From positions 25,367,378 through 25,431,377 of the forward strand of contig OX359248.1 of the NCBI GenBank assembly GCA_947179485.1: DNA of 64,000 bases, in the 5' to 3' direction. Positions 63,434-64,000 of this stretch are shown here, in pieces. The notes under the pieces are model-generated. The model did no database searches. It was not told the DNA's origin and saw nothing but the letters and a program-made list of their open reading frames with translations. Every line of letters starts with the position of its first letter. Position 1 is the first letter of the stretch. Origin of the DNA: Allacma fusca (taxonomy: Eukaryota > Arthropoda > Collembola > Symphypleona > Sminthuridae). The position numbers and the translations under genes are program-made.

Positions 63434-64000
63434 CTAAAAAAGGGAAGACACTAATATTTTATTGCAACCCAGCGTTGCATGACCGTCACAACAACAACAA
63501 CAACAACAATCACACCAAAAGTACTAAACTCTCTAAATTAAAGACAGCTGACGGTCACTCGTGAAAAGACAATAATTGTAAACAGAACAATCGGATTAGT
63601 CCATGGTATGGGATGCTCCTCCATCCAAATCAAGACTAAATTTCGACAATTTCTAAATAATGCTCTCAAATAATGGCCTCACAAGTTCCCAGGCCAGGTG
63701 CAAAACACGCACAACCTCAACGCTGCACATGCACTTCAGACAGAGAATTCTCCAAAGTTAATCCTGATCCGTCACCCCAGAAATAGAGGCACAAGAAGAA
63801 CAAGAGTCAAGTTTTAATCAATGATGTTTATATCATATGCACTTTATGGTATATACATAAGTTCGAGTTGAGTTTGAGTACTGGAGTAGTATGTATTCTT
63901 GTATATGTATAGGTATAAGTATATGGAGAATAAAAAGGAACCTATATTTGAAAGGTTGAGGTTTCCAAGAGAGAGCCTTAACTATTGAAGCTCCTTCGCC
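63434..64000. other. Upstream intron of the membrane-protein gene
   Basis: AT-rich sequence with a CAA trinucleotide run at 63487-63509 and TATA-type simple sequence near 63840-63940. I see no further exon before the window ends. Confidence 0.5.

Overview
The window looks like nuclear DNA of an arthropod. The evidence is short coding exons split by long GT-AG introns, a dpr-family immunoglobulin gene (a family known from arthropod neurons), a BEL/Pao LTR retrotransposon, an arthropod-style CS-alpha-beta defensin, and many GA/CT, GT/CA and TACATA microsatellites. The sequence alone does not settle the class; a crustacean or other non-model arthropod is possible. No tRNA, rRNA, CRISPR array or bacterial-style operon was seen.

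Layout. Bases 1-4494 hold the 5' part of a BEL/Pao retrotransposon on the minus strand: a candidate LTR, a primer-binding site matching tRNA-Tyr, and an uninterrupted gag-protease-RT-RNase H frame that runs off the window at base 1, just before the integrase. It lies antisense and upstream of the last three coding exons (5493-14698, plus strand) of a dpr-like gene, probably inside one of its introns. From 14.7 to 38.3 kb is a gene-poor stretch of microsatellites, small inverted repeats and chance frames. At 38356-40586 (plus) three short exons with matching phases encode a prepro-defensin that no long open frame reveals: signal peptide, acidic propeptide, and a 37-residue mature peptide with six cysteines. 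At 42129-42941 (minus) is a divergent phospholipid scramblase with its coding region in one exon. From 48181 to at least 63433 (minus) runs a seven-exon gene for a single-pass membrane protein that I cannot name. It has a proline-rich, cysteine-containing ectodomain and a long serine-rich cytoplasmic tail with three PPxY motifs. Its 12-kb first visible intron contains a MITE-like element (60389-60925).

The genes do not form an obvious pathway; they are ordinary neighbours in a eukaryotic genome. The best candidates for new biology are the split defensin gene and the PPxY membrane protein. The intact retrotransposon next to dpr exons is the best sign of recent genome change. All exon boundaries are read from splice consensus, phase and protein resemblance, without transcript evidence.
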